Of a DNA stretch of 50,104 nt, positions 25,398 through 34,559 are shown piece by piece; the stretch's first letter is position 1; each line of letters begins with the position of its first letter. The DNA comes from Opitutia bacterium (GTDB lineage: Bacteria; Verrucomicrobiota; Verrucomicrobiia; Opitutales; Opitutaceae). The stretch covers positions 1-50,104 of the forward strand of contig CANHJG010000024.1 of the NCBI GenBank assembly GCA_947461205.1. Direction: 5' to 3'. The notes below the pieces were generated by a model. The model ran no database searches. It was not told where the DNA came from and was given only the letters and a program-made list of their open reading frames with translations. Both the position numbers and the translations under genes were made by a program.

Positions 25398-27394
25398 CGC
25401 CCTTCCTCGTCGATCTGTCCGCCCTCGCTTGGACGCTCACCGGCTGGCGCCCCTTCGCCTGGCGGCTCCGGAAAACCGCCGAGACCGGTGGTTTCCTCGC
25501 GCCCGATCACGGCCCGTTTCCCGCGCAGCTGCCCGGCAGTGTGCAGGAAAACCTCCGCCGCGCCGGCGCAATCCCCGACTGGCACATCGGCCGCAATTCC
25601 CTCGCCATCGAGTGGGTCGAACACCGCCACTGGATGTTCACCGCGCAAATCCCTCCGCTCGGCTGCGCCCCCGGCGACACGCTGCGCTTCTACGCCGACG
25701 CACTCGACTATTCCGGCTGGCTCCTGATCGACGGACGCATCGTCGCCGAATTCCGTGGCCCGCATCGGCCGACCTCGATCGACCTCACCGCCGGCCTCGC
25801 GCTGCCCGGCCGACACGAACTCGCCCTCGTCTTCGCCGCTCCGCCCGAGGAGCAAGGTCAGCTCGGCTACACCTCGCGCGCCCGCGCTTTTAAGCCGCGC
25901 TACAACTACGGGTGGGACTGGTCCGTCCGCGTCGTGCCCCTCGGCGCCGCCGGCCGCCTCGTTCTCGCCCGACACGCCACGCCCACCCGTTCGCTCCTCA
26001 CGGTCACCACGACCCTCTCAGCCGATCTCACCCTCGGCTGCGCGACGGTGCGACTCGCCGCCGAGCGACTCCCGCTTTCCACCCGCGGCGAGATCCGCCT
26101 CACCCTCGCCCTCGCCGGCTCGACGCTCAGCACCGCGACGTTTCCGCTCCTCTTCCCGGATTCCACCGCAGCCTTCTCCCTCGAGCTCGCCCGGCCCGCC
26201 CTCTGGTGGCCCAACGGGCTCGGCGCAGCCACGCTCCACGACTTCACCGTCGAAATCCTCCTCGACGGCCAACGGCACGAGCACTGGCAACGCCGCGTCG
26301 GCTTCAAGCACGTCGACTGGCAACCGTGCGAGGGAGCTCCGGCTCACGCGCTACCGTGGCTCTGCGTCGTCAACGGTCGTCCGCTCTTTCTCCAGGGCGT
26401 CAACTGGACGCCGATCCGCCTGTGTTACCCGGATACGACGTCGACCGAGTCGGCTCGCCTCGTCGCTCTCTATCGCGACCTCGGGTGCAATCTCCTCCGC
26501 GTATGGGGCGGCGCCACGCTCGAAACCGACGCGTTCTACGACGCCTGCGATCACGCCGGTCTCCTCGTCTGGCAGGAATTCCCCCTCTCCTCCTCCGGCA
26601 TGGACAGCCGTCCGCCCGACGACTCCGGCTTCATCGCCGAACTCACGTCCATCGCGCGCCATTTCATCCGCGCGCGCCAACATCACGCCTGCCTCCTCCA
26701 ATGGTGCGGCGGCAACGAACTCCACACCGAAGAGTCCACCCCCGACGGTCCGCGTCGCCGTCCGCTCGATCTCGCACACCCCGCGCTCGCCGCGCTCGCC
26801 GCCCTTGTCGCCGCTGAGGATCCGACGCACCGCTTTCTGCCCACCTCGCCCTTCGGTCCGCGCTTCCATTCCACCCCACCCGAGTTCGGCCGCGGTCTCC
26901 ACCACGAAGTCCATGGCCCATGGGGCCGCGGCGGCTTCCCGGCCCAGGCCGATTGGGAAAACTATTGGCGCGATGACGACTCGCTCTTCCGCGGCGAAGT
27001 CGGCGTCGCCGGCGCCAGTTCCCTCGATCTGATCCTCCGCTACTCCGGTTCCGATTCCCCTTGGCCGCCCACCCATGCCCTCTGGCAACATTCCTCGGGC
27101 TGGTGGACGCAGTGGGACCGCTTTGCCCCCGCCTTCGCTAATCTTTCGCCCGACGCCGCCCTCGCCCGCTACATCGAACTCACCCAGCGCGAACAGGCCG
27201 ACGACCTCGCACTCGCTGCGCGCTACACGAAAGCCCGGTTCCCCCGCTGCGGCGGATTTCTCGTCTGGATGGGCCACGACTGCTTCCCCTGCCTCGCCAA
27301 CACCTCGATCGTCGACTGCGAGCACCGCCTCAAGCCCGCCGCCCACGCACTCGCCGCAGTCTTCCGTGCGAAGCCGGCAAATGCCCGCGCCTGA
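25394..27394 (+). CDS. Beta-mannosidase-like glycoside hydrolase family 2
   Basis: A 666-residue cytoplasmic GH2 enzyme, shorter than usual beta-mannosidases (about 800 or more). The N-terminal jelly-roll has RPFAWRLRKTAE and LPGSVQENL; RYNYGWDW and WWPNGLG follow, then the TIM barrel. The acid/base is E442 in QWCGGNE, and the likely nucleophile is E535 in LFRGEVGV. GGFLVWMGHDCFP closes the barrel. The family's usual C-terminal beta domains are missing. The start is a GTG at 25394 whose TGA overlaps the stop of the lyase gene. It should remove beta-linked mannose from the non-reducing end of imported oligosaccharides and is the last gene of the cluster. Confidence 0.82.
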   Translation: MTPFLVDLSALAWTLTGWRPFAWRLRKTAETGGFLAPDHGPFPAQLPGSVQENLRRAGAIPDWHIGRNSLAIEWVEHRHWMFTAQIPPLGCAPGDTLRFYADALDYSGWLLIDGRIVAEFRGPHRPTSIDLTAGLALPGRHELALVFAAPPEEQGQLGYTSRARAFKPRYNYGWDWSVRVVPLGAAGRLVLARHATPTRSLLTVTTTLSADLTLGCATVRLAAERLPLSTRGEIRLTLALAGSTLSTATFPLLFPDSTAAFSLELARPALWWPNGLGAATLHDFTVEILLDGQRHEHWQRRVGFKHVDWQPCEGAPAHALPWLCVVNGRPLFLQGVNWTPIRLCYPDTTSTESARLVALYRDLGCNLLRVWGGATLETDAFYDACDHAGLLVWQEFPLSSSGMDSRPPDDSGFIAELTSIARHFIRARQHHACLLQWCGGNELHTEESTPDGPRRRPLDLAHPALAALAALVAAEDPTHRFLPTSPFGPRFHSTPPEFGRGLHHEVHGPWGRGGFPAQADWENYWRDDDSLFRGEVGVAGASSLDLILRYSGSDSPWPPTHALWQHSSGWWTQWDRFAPAFANLSPDAALARYIELTQREQADDLALAARYTKARFPRCGGFLVWMGHDCFPCLANTSIVDCEHRLKPAAHALAAVFRAKPANARA

Positions 27395-27481
27395 GATCGT
27401 GATCCCTTGCCTGCCCGGAAACGAGGGCGCGGCCATGCCCCACACGGCGTCATCCATTCTTCCCCTGAAAATTACCGACCG

Positions 27482-28735
27482 TCACGGTTTCACGCCGCAC
27501 AAAATCGGCGTGAGCGGCGCCCCGACCGCCTTGGAGAGCCGCGGCAGAATTTCCTTCGTCGAGAGCAACCCGTCCGTCCCGGGTAACGGCCCGACGTCGC
27601 GGTAGTGACGATGAGAATCCGCGTGGGTCGGCGCCACGGCCGGCGCGGCCGGCTTGATCTCAAAACTGCACGTGTTTCGTGTTCGATCTCCGCGCCCAGG
27701 TCCGCCGCGAACGCCTCGTCCTCCATGAGCAACCCCACCTCTGTATTCAGATCCTCCGAGCGCGGATCGAGATTGTGGCAACCCACAAAGGCCAGCCGCC
27801 CGTGGACCACGAGCGACTTCGCGTGCACGCACCGAAACGGCCGCACCGTCTTCCCCGCTTCGCCTGCGCCGTCGCGAGTGCGGCCATTTCCGGATGACGC
27901 GGGAACAACGTCAGCAGCGCCCCCGGCAGCGGCTTGAACTCGTGCGCCTTCAGCCGGAGCTATTCCACCCAGTCGTTGCGCAGCCGGTAGCTCGCCGAAT
28001 ACCCGAACAGGTTGTCGGTCGACGCAAATCTGTTGGTCGAAATCCGAATGCGTAGCTCCGGATTTTTCGCGTGCAAGTCGCGCACCAGCTCCCGCGCCGG
28101 TTGGCTCAACACCAGATAGGGACTCTGCATCACGATCGAAGTCTTCGCCTGCTCGAGCGCTCCCCGCAGCGCCCGCGTAATGCGCGGTATCCTCCCGTCC
28201 GGGAACCAGGTCCCGGCTCGCCACCGCCTCCCGGTAGCCCCAGAACGCGTGGAACGACTCCACCGCCCCGCGCACCGCCGGTCCGACCGCCACCACGTCG
28301 CGGTCGCGAAAATTCATCGTCGTCGAGTGATCGAAGAAGGTGTTCTCGATATTCCGTCCGCCGGTCACGCGCACTGCGTCGTCCACCAAAAGCACTTTGT
28401 TCTGCATCCGCTGGTTGTTCGCCCGAAAGCCCACCACCCCCGCGAAAAGCGTGCGCCACCACGACGGATTCAGACGCCCCGCCGCCGGTCGGTAGTGCTT
28501 CACCTCAAGATTCGGCTGCGCCGTCGCCAGCAACGCCATCGTCGCCGGGTCCTGCTCCCACCCCACGTGGCCCCCCCAAACGCCCCCCCTTCGCCCCGCC
28601 CCGCGCCGGGCCGCCTCGACCCATTCGCCCAGAATAAGCCGCGGCCCGCATTCGTCGTTCGTCCGGATAAACGTCTGGATCGACACCGTCCCCGTCGCCT
28701 GCCGATCAGGTGCCCGCGCCACCGCCGCGCATCAA
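27482..28735 (-). pseudogene. Phospholipase D-like protein, broken by frameshifts and a stop
   Basis: Reading the minus strand, one frame gives the first half of a PLD-type protein: VSIQTFIRTNDECG, LEVKHYRPA, VTGGRNIENTFF, NFRDRDVVAVGPAVRGAVESFHAFWGYREAV. The reading then continues in another frame (ALEQAKTSIVMQSPYLVLS, RISTNRFASTDNLFGYSAS, ending DWVE followed by a stop). It returns to the first frame for the second HKD site (CVHAKSLVV, VGCHNLDPRSEDLNTEVGLL), and ends in yet another frame (YRDVGPLPG, LSTKEIL, GAPLTPIL). The first HKD histidine is replaced by Gln (RMQNK). So the gene has at least three frame breaks, one nonsense codon and a lost catalytic residue. Its 5' end is not clear. Confidence 0.8.
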
Positions 28736-28907
28736 CGCCGCCGCGCGCGCCGCGCCCGGCTCCCCACGCCGCCGCCCACCCGGCGCCCGACTGTACTCAG
28801 AGCCTTCCCGCGGCGCCAGGACGCGTTCCCTGCCCACTCAGCTGCCGCTGCCGAAAAAATCCGAGCCCGGTCTTGCCGACCGCGTATTCTTTGCCCTGGA
28901 TTGCTCG

Positions 28908-29498
28908 ATGACCCCGCCTGGTTTCCCCGTCCGCGCTTACCTGCTCGTGCTGACCCTCTGCTGGCTGACGTCCGCCCACGCGGGGGCCAAGCCGAACAAG
29001 GAGGATGTCCGCGCGATGAAACGCGACGGCGTCGCCGACGATGCGGTGGGCAAGCCCAAGAAACGCGACGACAGTGGCGACGCCCGCTCCACCAAGCCCA
29101 GCCCCGCCGATGCCCAAGCCCGCGGGTTGGAGCGCCTGCGCGAGAAACTCGTTGTGCCCGACGACACGGAGTGGGCTCTGATCACGGAACGCATCGCCAA
29201 GATCGACGAAATCCGCCGGACCCTCTGGGCCAGCGCCGCCAACGTGCGCGGGGTAACGCCCTCGGCCGACAAGGGCAAACGCACCGCCGGCTCCTCCGGC
29301 CATCCCGAGCGCGATGCCCTCCGCGCCGCTGTCAGCGACAACGTGCCCGACGCCGAAATCAAATCCCGGCTCGCTCGCGCCCACGAAATTCACCGCCAAA
29401 ACGAGCAGCGTCTGGCGGACGCACAGGCCAACCTCCGCGCCATCCTCTCCATCCGGCAGGAAGCTGTCGCGGTCATGGCCGGGCTCTTGCCGCCCTGA
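28908..29498 (+). CDS. Small secreted helical protein, Spy/LTxxQ-like
   Basis: A 196-residue protein with a signal peptide (MTPPGFPVRAYLLVLTLCWLTSAHA). The mature part starts with a charged linker and then has helices with EWALITERIAKIDEI and, near the end, LADAQANLRAILSIRQEAVAVMAGLL. This pattern is common among secreted Verrucomicrobiota proteins, where the last helix reads like L-x-x-x-L-T-x-RQEA-x-L-x-x-x-G-x-L. It is loosely like periplasmic Spy/CpxP proteins, but I cannot assign a function. The upstream frame is open, but the ATG at 28908 gives the signal peptide. It is divergent from the broken phospholipase gene and 69 bases ahead of aldose epimerase. Confidence 0.65.
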   Translation: MTPPGFPVRAYLLVLTLCWLTSAHAGAKPNKEDVRAMKRDGVADDAVGKPKKRDDSGDARSTKPSPADAQARGLERLREKLVVPDDTEWALITERIAKIDEIRRTLWASAANVRGVTPSADKGKRTAGSSGHPERDALRAAVSDNVPDAEIKSRLARAHEIHRQNEQRLADAQANLRAILSIRQEAVAVMAGLLPP

Positions 29499-29567
29499 CG
29501 TCGGCCGGTCTCGTCGGGAGCTACGCGGGCGACCCAGCCCCCTCGTTCCACCCGCCGCTGGTCCGCA

Positions 29568-30713
29568 GTGCGTCTGCCCTCTGACCGTTCCTTCACGGTT
29601 GCCGCGGGCCTAGCCGCCGTATCCGCTTCGGCCGCTCCTTCACCTTCTGTCACCGTGCAATCCTTCGGAACACTCCCCGACGGCCGCGAGGCCCGCCTCT
29701 ACACCCTCCGACAACCGTCCGGCTTCACCGCAGAAATCACCGATTTCGGCGGCTCCATCGTGCGCCTGCTCGTGCCCGACCGCACGGGCCGCCTCGCCGA
29801 CGTCGCCCTCGGGTTCGACTCCTTAGCGCCCTACGTGAAGGACTCGCCGTTCTTCGGCGCGCTGATCGGCCGCGTCGGCAACCGCATCGCGGGCGGCCAA
29901 TTCACGCTCGAAGGCAAAACCTACCCGCTCGCCACCACCAACGCACCCGGCGGCATCCCCTGTCACCTCCACGGCGGCGAAATCGGCTTCGACAAAATCC
30001 TCTGGTCCGCCGAACCTGCCACCCGCGACGGCCAACCCGCCCTGCGCCTCCGCTACACGAGCCCCGACGGCGAAGAGGGCTACCCGGGTACCCTCTCCAT
30101 TGAGGTCACCTACTCCCTCACCGCCGACCAAGGCTTGCGCATCGACTACACCGCTACCACCGACCGCGCCACCCCCGTCAATCTCAGCAATCACTGCTAC
30201 TTCAACCTCGCCGGTGCCGGCCACGGCGACGTCCTCGGCCACGAAGTCACGCTGCGCGCCCGCCGCTACACCCCCGTCAATCCCGGTCTGATTCCCACCG
30301 GTGAACTCGCCCCGGTCGCGGGTACCCCCTTCGACTTCACCGCACCCCACACCATCGGCGCCCGCATCGGGCAAAGCCACGAGCAACTCCGCTTCGGCGG
30401 CGGCTACGACCACAACTGGGTGCTCGACTCCACCGACGGCTCGCTCGCCCTCGCCGCCATCGTGCGCGAACCTGCCTCCGGCCGCGTCCTAGAAGTTCTC
30501 ACCACCGAACCCGGCGTCCAGTTTTACACCGGGAACTTCCTCGCCGGAAAAATCCCCGGCAAGTCCGGCGCCGTCTATCCCTACCGCAGCGGCTTTTGCC
30601 TGGAGACCCAGCATTTCCCCGACTCGGTCAACCAGCCCAATTTCCCGTCCACGATTCTGCGCCCCGGCCAAACCTACCGCAGTACCACCGTCTACCGTTT
30701 TTCTGCCCGATGA
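29568..30713 (+). CDS. galM: Aldose 1-epimerase (mutarotase), exported
   Basis: A 381-residue protein that interconverts alpha and beta anomers of sugars such as galactose or glucose (EC 5.1.3.3). Family marks are FGGSIVRLLVPDR near the N-terminus, GRVGNRIAGGQF, CHLHGG, NLSNHCYFNLAG with the catalytic histidine, GYDHNWVLD, and PGVQFYTGNFL before the catalytic glutamate region. It starts with GTG at 29568, which gives a signal-like N-terminus (FTVAAGLAAVSASAA), so it is probably periplasmic. The stop overlaps the ATG of the next sulfatase (ATGA at 30710-30713), so the two are translationally coupled. Confidence 0.88.
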   Translation: MRLPSDRSFTVAAGLAAVSASAAPSPSVTVQSFGTLPDGREARLYTLRQPSGFTAEITDFGGSIVRLLVPDRTGRLADVALGFDSLAPYVKDSPFFGALIGRVGNRIAGGQFTLEGKTYPLATTNAPGGIPCHLHGGEIGFDKILWSAEPATRDGQPALRLRYTSPDGEEGYPGTLSIEVTYSLTADQGLRIDYTATTDRATPVNLSNHCYFNLAGAGHGDVLGHEVTLRARRYTPVNPGLIPTGELAPVAGTPFDFTAPHTIGARIGQSHEQLRFGGGYDHNWVLDSTDGSLALAAIVREPASGRVLEVLTTEPGVQFYTGNFLAGKIPGKSGAVYPYRSGFCLETQHFPDSVNQPNFPSTILRPGQTYRSTTVYRFSAR

Positions 30714-32272
30714 CTATCACCCGTTTCCTCGCCAGCGCGTCGTTGCTTCTCGGATTCACCTTGGCGGCCGATGCCGCCGCACCCGCGCCGCGCGGCCCCA
30801 ACATTGTGATCATCATCGCCGATGATCTCGGCTACGGCGACCTCGGTTGTTACGGCGCCAAGGCCATCCCGACGCCCCACCTCGACCGCCTCGCCGCGCA
30901 GGGGCTCCGCTTTACGCACGCTTACGCGCCTTCTGCCACGTGCACCCCCTCGCGCTACGCGCTTTTTACCGGCGAATATGCCTGGCGCCAGCCCCCCAAG
31001 AAAGTGTCCATTCTCGACGGCGACGCTCCGCTCGCGTTCGATCTTACCCGCCCCACCCTCGCGTCCTTCCTCCGCACCCACGGCTATGCGACCGGCCTCG
31101 TCGGCAAATGGCACCTCGGCCTCGGCGACGGCGTCACCCCCGTCGATTTCAACCGCAAGATCGCGCCCGGCCCGCTCGAAATCGGTTTTACGTCCGCCTT
31201 TTTCATTCCCGCCACCGTCGACCGTGTGCCGTGCGTCTATATCGACGGGCACCGCGTCGCCGGTCTCGCCAGCGACGATCCCATCGCCGTCAGCTACGTG
31301 AAGCGGATCGGTTCCGAACCCGTCGGCCACGAGCACCCCGAGCTCCTCAAATATGCCGCCGACCGCCAGCATGCCGACACGATCATTAACGGCATCAGCC
31401 GCATCGGCCACATGAGCGGTGGCACCGCCGCCCGCTGGGTCGACGAAGATATCGCCGCCACCCTCGCCCGCCACGCCGACACATTTATTCAGGCCAACAA
31501 GAGCCGTCCGTTCTTTCTGCATCTCGGCACCCACGATCCGCACGTCCCCCGCATGCCCGCGCCCCGTTTTCGCGGCAAGAGCCAGGCCGGCATCCGCGGC
31601 GACGCCGTCGTGCAACTCGACTGGACTGTCGGCGAAGTCCTCGCCTCGCTTGACCGCGCCGGCGTCGCGAACAACACCCTTGTCCTCTTCACCAGCGATA
31701 ACGGCCCTGTCCTCTTCGACGGGTATTTCGATGGCGCCGCCGAGGCCAACGGTGCGCACCAACCCGCCGGCGGGCTGCGCGGTTGGAAATATCTCCGCTA
31801 CGAAGGCGGCACACGCGTTCCGCTCATCGCCCGCTGGCCCGGCCATGTCCCCGTCGGCGCCACGACTCCCGCGATGTTCTCCCTCCTGGATTTCTTTGCG
31901 AGCACGGCCGGCCTCCTCGGCGCCAAACTCCCCTCCGGTGCCGGCACCGACGGCCTCGACCTCTCCGCTGTCCTCCTCGGCAAAACACCCGACACCCCGC
32001 GCACCGAGCTGGTGCAACACGGCATCGGCAACGTGCTCGCTCTCCGCTCCGGCGACTGGAAATACCTCCCGCCGAGCACCGACGCCGCCACCGGCATCGG
32101 CCGCGGCGCCGATCCCCGCGACACCCGCTTCTCCGCCGCGCTCTCGGCCAAGCCGCAACTCTACGACCTCGCCACCGATCCCGGTGAAACGAAAGACCTC
32201 GCCACCGCCGAACCCGCGCGCGTCACCGCCCTCGCCGCCCGGCTTGCCGCGATCCGCGCGACCGCACCCTGA
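30710..32272 (+). CDS. Secreted sulfatase, formylglycine type
   Basis: A 520-residue sulfatase with a signal peptide (MTITRFLASASLLLGFTLAADA). It has metal-binding IADDLGYGD, formylglycine site C78 in TCTPSRYALFTGEY, VGKWHLGLG, HLGTHDPHVPR and TSDNGPVLFDGYF. The distinct insertions (PPKKVSILDGDAP and VDRVPCVYIDGHR) place it in a subgroup different from the sulfatases near 11-13 kb. Co-translation with an exported mutarotase suggests that both act on sugars in the periplasm. The 41 bases to the convergent DUF1080-like gene hold only a weak GGCGG/CCGCC hairpin. Confidence 0.9.
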   Translation: MTITRFLASASLLLGFTLAADAAAPAPRGPNIVIIIADDLGYGDLGCYGAKAIPTPHLDRLAAQGLRFTHAYAPSATCTPSRYALFTGEYAWRQPPKKVSILDGDAPLAFDLTRPTLASFLRTHGYATGLVGKWHLGLGDGVTPVDFNRKIAPGPLEIGFTSAFFIPATVDRVPCVYIDGHRVAGLASDDPIAVSYVKRIGSEPVGHEHPELLKYAADRQHADTIINGISRIGHMSGGTAARWVDEDIAATLARHADTFIQANKSRPFFLHLGTHDPHVPRMPAPRFRGKSQAGIRGDAVVQLDWTVGEVLASLDRAGVANNTLVLFTSDNGPVLFDGYFDGAAEANGAHQPAGGLRGWKYLRYEGGTRVPLIARWPGHVPVGATTPAMFSLLDFFASTAGLLGAKLPSGAGTDGLDLSAVLLGKTPDTPRTELVQHGIGNVLALRSGDWKYLPPSTDAATGIGRGADPRDTRFSAALSAKPQLYDLATDPGETKDLATAEPARVTALAARLAAIRATAP

Positions 32273-32313
32273 CCGACCCCGCAGTCACGGCGCGGGCGGC
32301 GTCACCCACCGCC

Positions 32314-32967
32314 TCACTCCAGCGCCCACACCTTCACGTTGTCGAGGAGCACTTCCTGCCCGTCCTTCCCGCCGACGCGAAACACCAGGCCGGGTTTCTT
32401 CACGTGAAAATCTTTCGCCGTCGCGCGCAGCGCTTCCTTCCCGTCGACCTTGGCCACGACCGTGTCGCCCTTTACTTCGAGCAGCAGCGTGAACCATTCG
32501 CCCGACGCGAACTTCGTCGCGGCCTTCGCCTGCGGGATCGCCTTTGAATTCGGATCGGCCTTGTCGTTGTGCTCGGTGATCGTCCAACCCGTCGGCGTGA
32601 TCGCGAGCGAGAAGAGGTGGCCCTTTTTCTTGAGCTCGCCGGGCGCCGGATCGAACCCAAGGTTGAACGTCGTCGCACCCGCAAATTTCAGATCGAGCTG
32701 GATCGCGCAGTCCTGCAGCGGCAGCGCTTTCCGAAACGCCGCGAGGTGGTTGTCGCTCGCCAGCTGGCTCGCGTGCAGCACACCGCCGGATACCGACAGC
32801 ACGCCGGTGTTTTTCGCCCAGCCCTTCGGCAGCGCCGCCGCGGCGAAATTTTCCTCAAGCAGCAGTTTGCCTTTCTTGCCCAACGTCGGCTCGGGGGCCG
32901 CGCCGAGGGCTACCGCCGCCAGCACACTCCACGACAAAACGAGGACACACCGCCGGGGCAATTTCAT
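32314..32967 (-). CDS. Secreted DUF1080/LamG-like beta-sandwich protein
   Basis: A 217-residue secreted protein with a signal peptide (MKLPRRCVLVLSWSVLAAVALG). The mature part is one concanavalin-like beta-sandwich: LLLEENF, FRKALPLQDCAIQLDLKF, SGEWFTLLLEVKGDTVVAKVDGK and a C-terminal VLLDNVKVWAL. This matches the DUF1080 (3-keto-disaccharide hydrolase) superfamily in a short form. Larger DUF1080 enzymes cleave 3-keto-glycosides, but this short one has no shown activity. The frame extends upstream without family resemblance, and the ATG at 32967 gives the signal peptide. It follows the ceramidase-like gene by 68 bases on the same strand and may be co-transcribed. Confidence 0.75.
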   Translation of the reverse strand: MKLPRRCVLVLSWSVLAAVALGAAPEPTLGKKGKLLLEENFAAAALPKGWAKNTGVLSVSGGVLHASQLASDNHLAAFRKALPLQDCAIQLDLKFAGATTFNLGFDPAPGELKKKGHLFSLAITPTGWTITEHNDKADPNSKAIPQAKAATKFASGEWFTLLLEVKGDTVVAKVDGKEALRATAKDFHVKKPGLVFRVGGKDGQEVLLDNVKVWALE

Positions 32968-33035
32968 GCGGTCCACGCCAGCACCTCGGCGCGCCGGCGC
33001 AACGGAAAACCAGCGACCCGCCCCGCCGATCAGCC

Positions 33036-34499
33036 TTATTCCAGTTTCCGCAGCAAACCCTGGATCGCCGTTTCGATTTTCTGCGAAGCCTCGACCTCCA
33101 CCCGATTGGTGCCGAGCCACGTCTCATATCCGCCCAGTTCGTGCTGCCGCGGCGTCGGCAAGTAGCCGTAGCCGCCATTCGCGAGCTCGATCGTGAACGT
33201 CGCCGGGAACGGGCTCGCCGCTTTGATCGCGAGCCCCGTCTCCGTGAAGGTCTCGAACGGGATCGCCGCCACCGCGAGCTCCCCGATGCGAAACGCCTGC
33301 AGCACCACGCGGATCGTGTCCGGCCAGTCGCGCGCGGTCAGCGTTCGCTCCGCATAAATTTTTTCGAGCCGATGCACCGGGGAGACCGTCGCCGGGCGCG
33401 CGAGGACCTGCTCCGCCCGGGCGACGAGTGCGGACGTGGGCCGGCGGGTTTGCAGTGCCAGTTCCGTTTGCGCGGCCTTCAGCTCAACCCAGTCCCGATA
33501 GGCCAGAGTGCGTTGGACGCGCACCACCTCCTGGGCGAGATCGTTGGCGACAAGTTTGATTTTTTCGTAGGGCGCGTATTTCCGCGCTGCCGCCCGGAGG
33601 TCGGTATTATTGACGTCGCCACACGGGCCATTGGCGAGGAGGCCGACGAAGGGCACGTCTTGCCGGTCGGCGCCCAACAGCTCCTGGATCCGGTCGGCAA
33701 ATACGCCGAAATAGTCGGCCGAGATGTGGCCGGTCGGCACGCCTCCGACGTAATGCAACCAATAGTTGGCAAGCAGCGCGATCGGCCGGCCACCCGTCGA
33801 TTGGACCGAAATGAACTGCACTTCGGGATTCGTCGGTCCCGCGGGCTCCGCCAAATCCGTGCGGCTGCCGCCCGGATTCATGAGGGCCCGGTCCTGCCCA
33901 CCGAAGGGATTTACGACTGTCTGGCCATTTTTGAGCCGCCAGCGGCGGTTAAAAACATGCTGCGGCACCTGCCCCGCCCCCCAGGCGATCCGGGCCGGTT
34001 CGAGCTTGTTCAGCGCGCGCCGCACCCCGTCGACGATCCGCTGCACCAAAAACGTCTGATACTCGTCGAGCGCCGGACCCGCCGCGACGCCGCGGAGGGC
34101 GATCCGATTCGCCCCACCGGCACTCGTCGCCGAATGCGTGTGCGTGGCCGACATGAGAAGCTGCTCGGCCGGCACGCCGGTCCGGTCGTGAATCTGCCGT
34201 TTGGCCTCGTCGAATACCTCACGGTTTACCCCCACGTTGTCGACGATGGCGAACACCAACCGCGTCGTGCCGTCGTCCAGCGCCAGACAGCGCACGTGCA
34301 ATTCGTCGTGGACGTGCGTCGCCGGCGGCACCTCGAAATTCCCGACAATGCCCGCGCCGAGCGGCGGGGTGATATTGCTCGTGGCGGCGCCGGCGCGGAA
34401 AACCCGGGGCGCGTCCGCTCCGAGGGCGAAACCGCCGGGCGCGATCAACCCCACCAGGACTCCGAGATAGGCGCCGAGATCGCGAACGAGTTTTTTCAT
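33036..34499 (-). CDS. Neutral-ceramidase-like secreted hydrolase
   Basis: A 487-residue exported protein (hydrophobic stretch YLGVLVGLIAPGGFALG after MKKLVRD). It resembles the neutral/alkaline non-lysosomal ceramidase family: GAATSNITPPLG, LVFAIVDNVGV, and SATHTHSATSAGG with zinc-site histidines H120 and H122. It also has the late LANGPCGDVNN. True neutral ceramidases have a serine in GD-x-SPN that acts as nucleophile; here the position reads GDVNN, so amide hydrolysis by the known mechanism is doubtful. Many PVC bacteria carry such proteins with unknown substrates. The ATG at 34499 is used because the signal starts there, although the frame is open upstream. Only 60 bases separate it from the divergent cytochrome gene. 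Confidence 0.78.
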   Translation of the reverse strand: MKKLVRDLGAYLGVLVGLIAPGGFALGADAPRVFRAGAATSNITPPLGAGIVGNFEVPPATHVHDELHVRCLALDDGTTRLVFAIVDNVGVNREVFDEAKRQIHDRTGVPAEQLLMSATHTHSATSAGGANRIALRGVAAGPALDEYQTFLVQRIVDGVRRALNKLEPARIAWGAGQVPQHVFNRRWRLKNGQTVVNPFGGQDRALMNPGGSRTDLAEPAGPTNPEVQFISVQSTGGRPIALLANYWLHYVGGVPTGHISADYFGVFADRIQELLGADRQDVPFVGLLANGPCGDVNNTDLRAAARKYAPYEKIKLVANDLAQEVVRVQRTLAYRDWVELKAAQTELALQTRRPTSALVARAEQVLARPATVSPVHRLEKIYAERTLTARDWPDTIRVVLQAFRIGELAVAAIPFETFTETGLAIKAASPFPATFTIELANGGYGYLPTPRQHELGGYETWLGTNRVEVEASQKIETAIQGLLRKLE

Positions 34500-34559
34500 G
34501 GGGTCAGGGGAATTCCAAAGATTGCGTCCGAGTTCACCCGTGTTCAAGTGCCATGGTCC

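Noticed and set aside
32273-32313. Bidirectional terminator between the convergent sulfatase and DUF1080-like genes
   Set aside because: Only a five-pair GGCGG/CCGCC stem with a 9-base loop and no T-run is visible.
33141-34559. Upstream extension of the cytochrome/HEAT protein by more than 470 codons
   Set aside because: The extension is antisense to the ceramidase-like gene and Arg-rich without motifs, while the ATG at 34560 begins a proper export signal.
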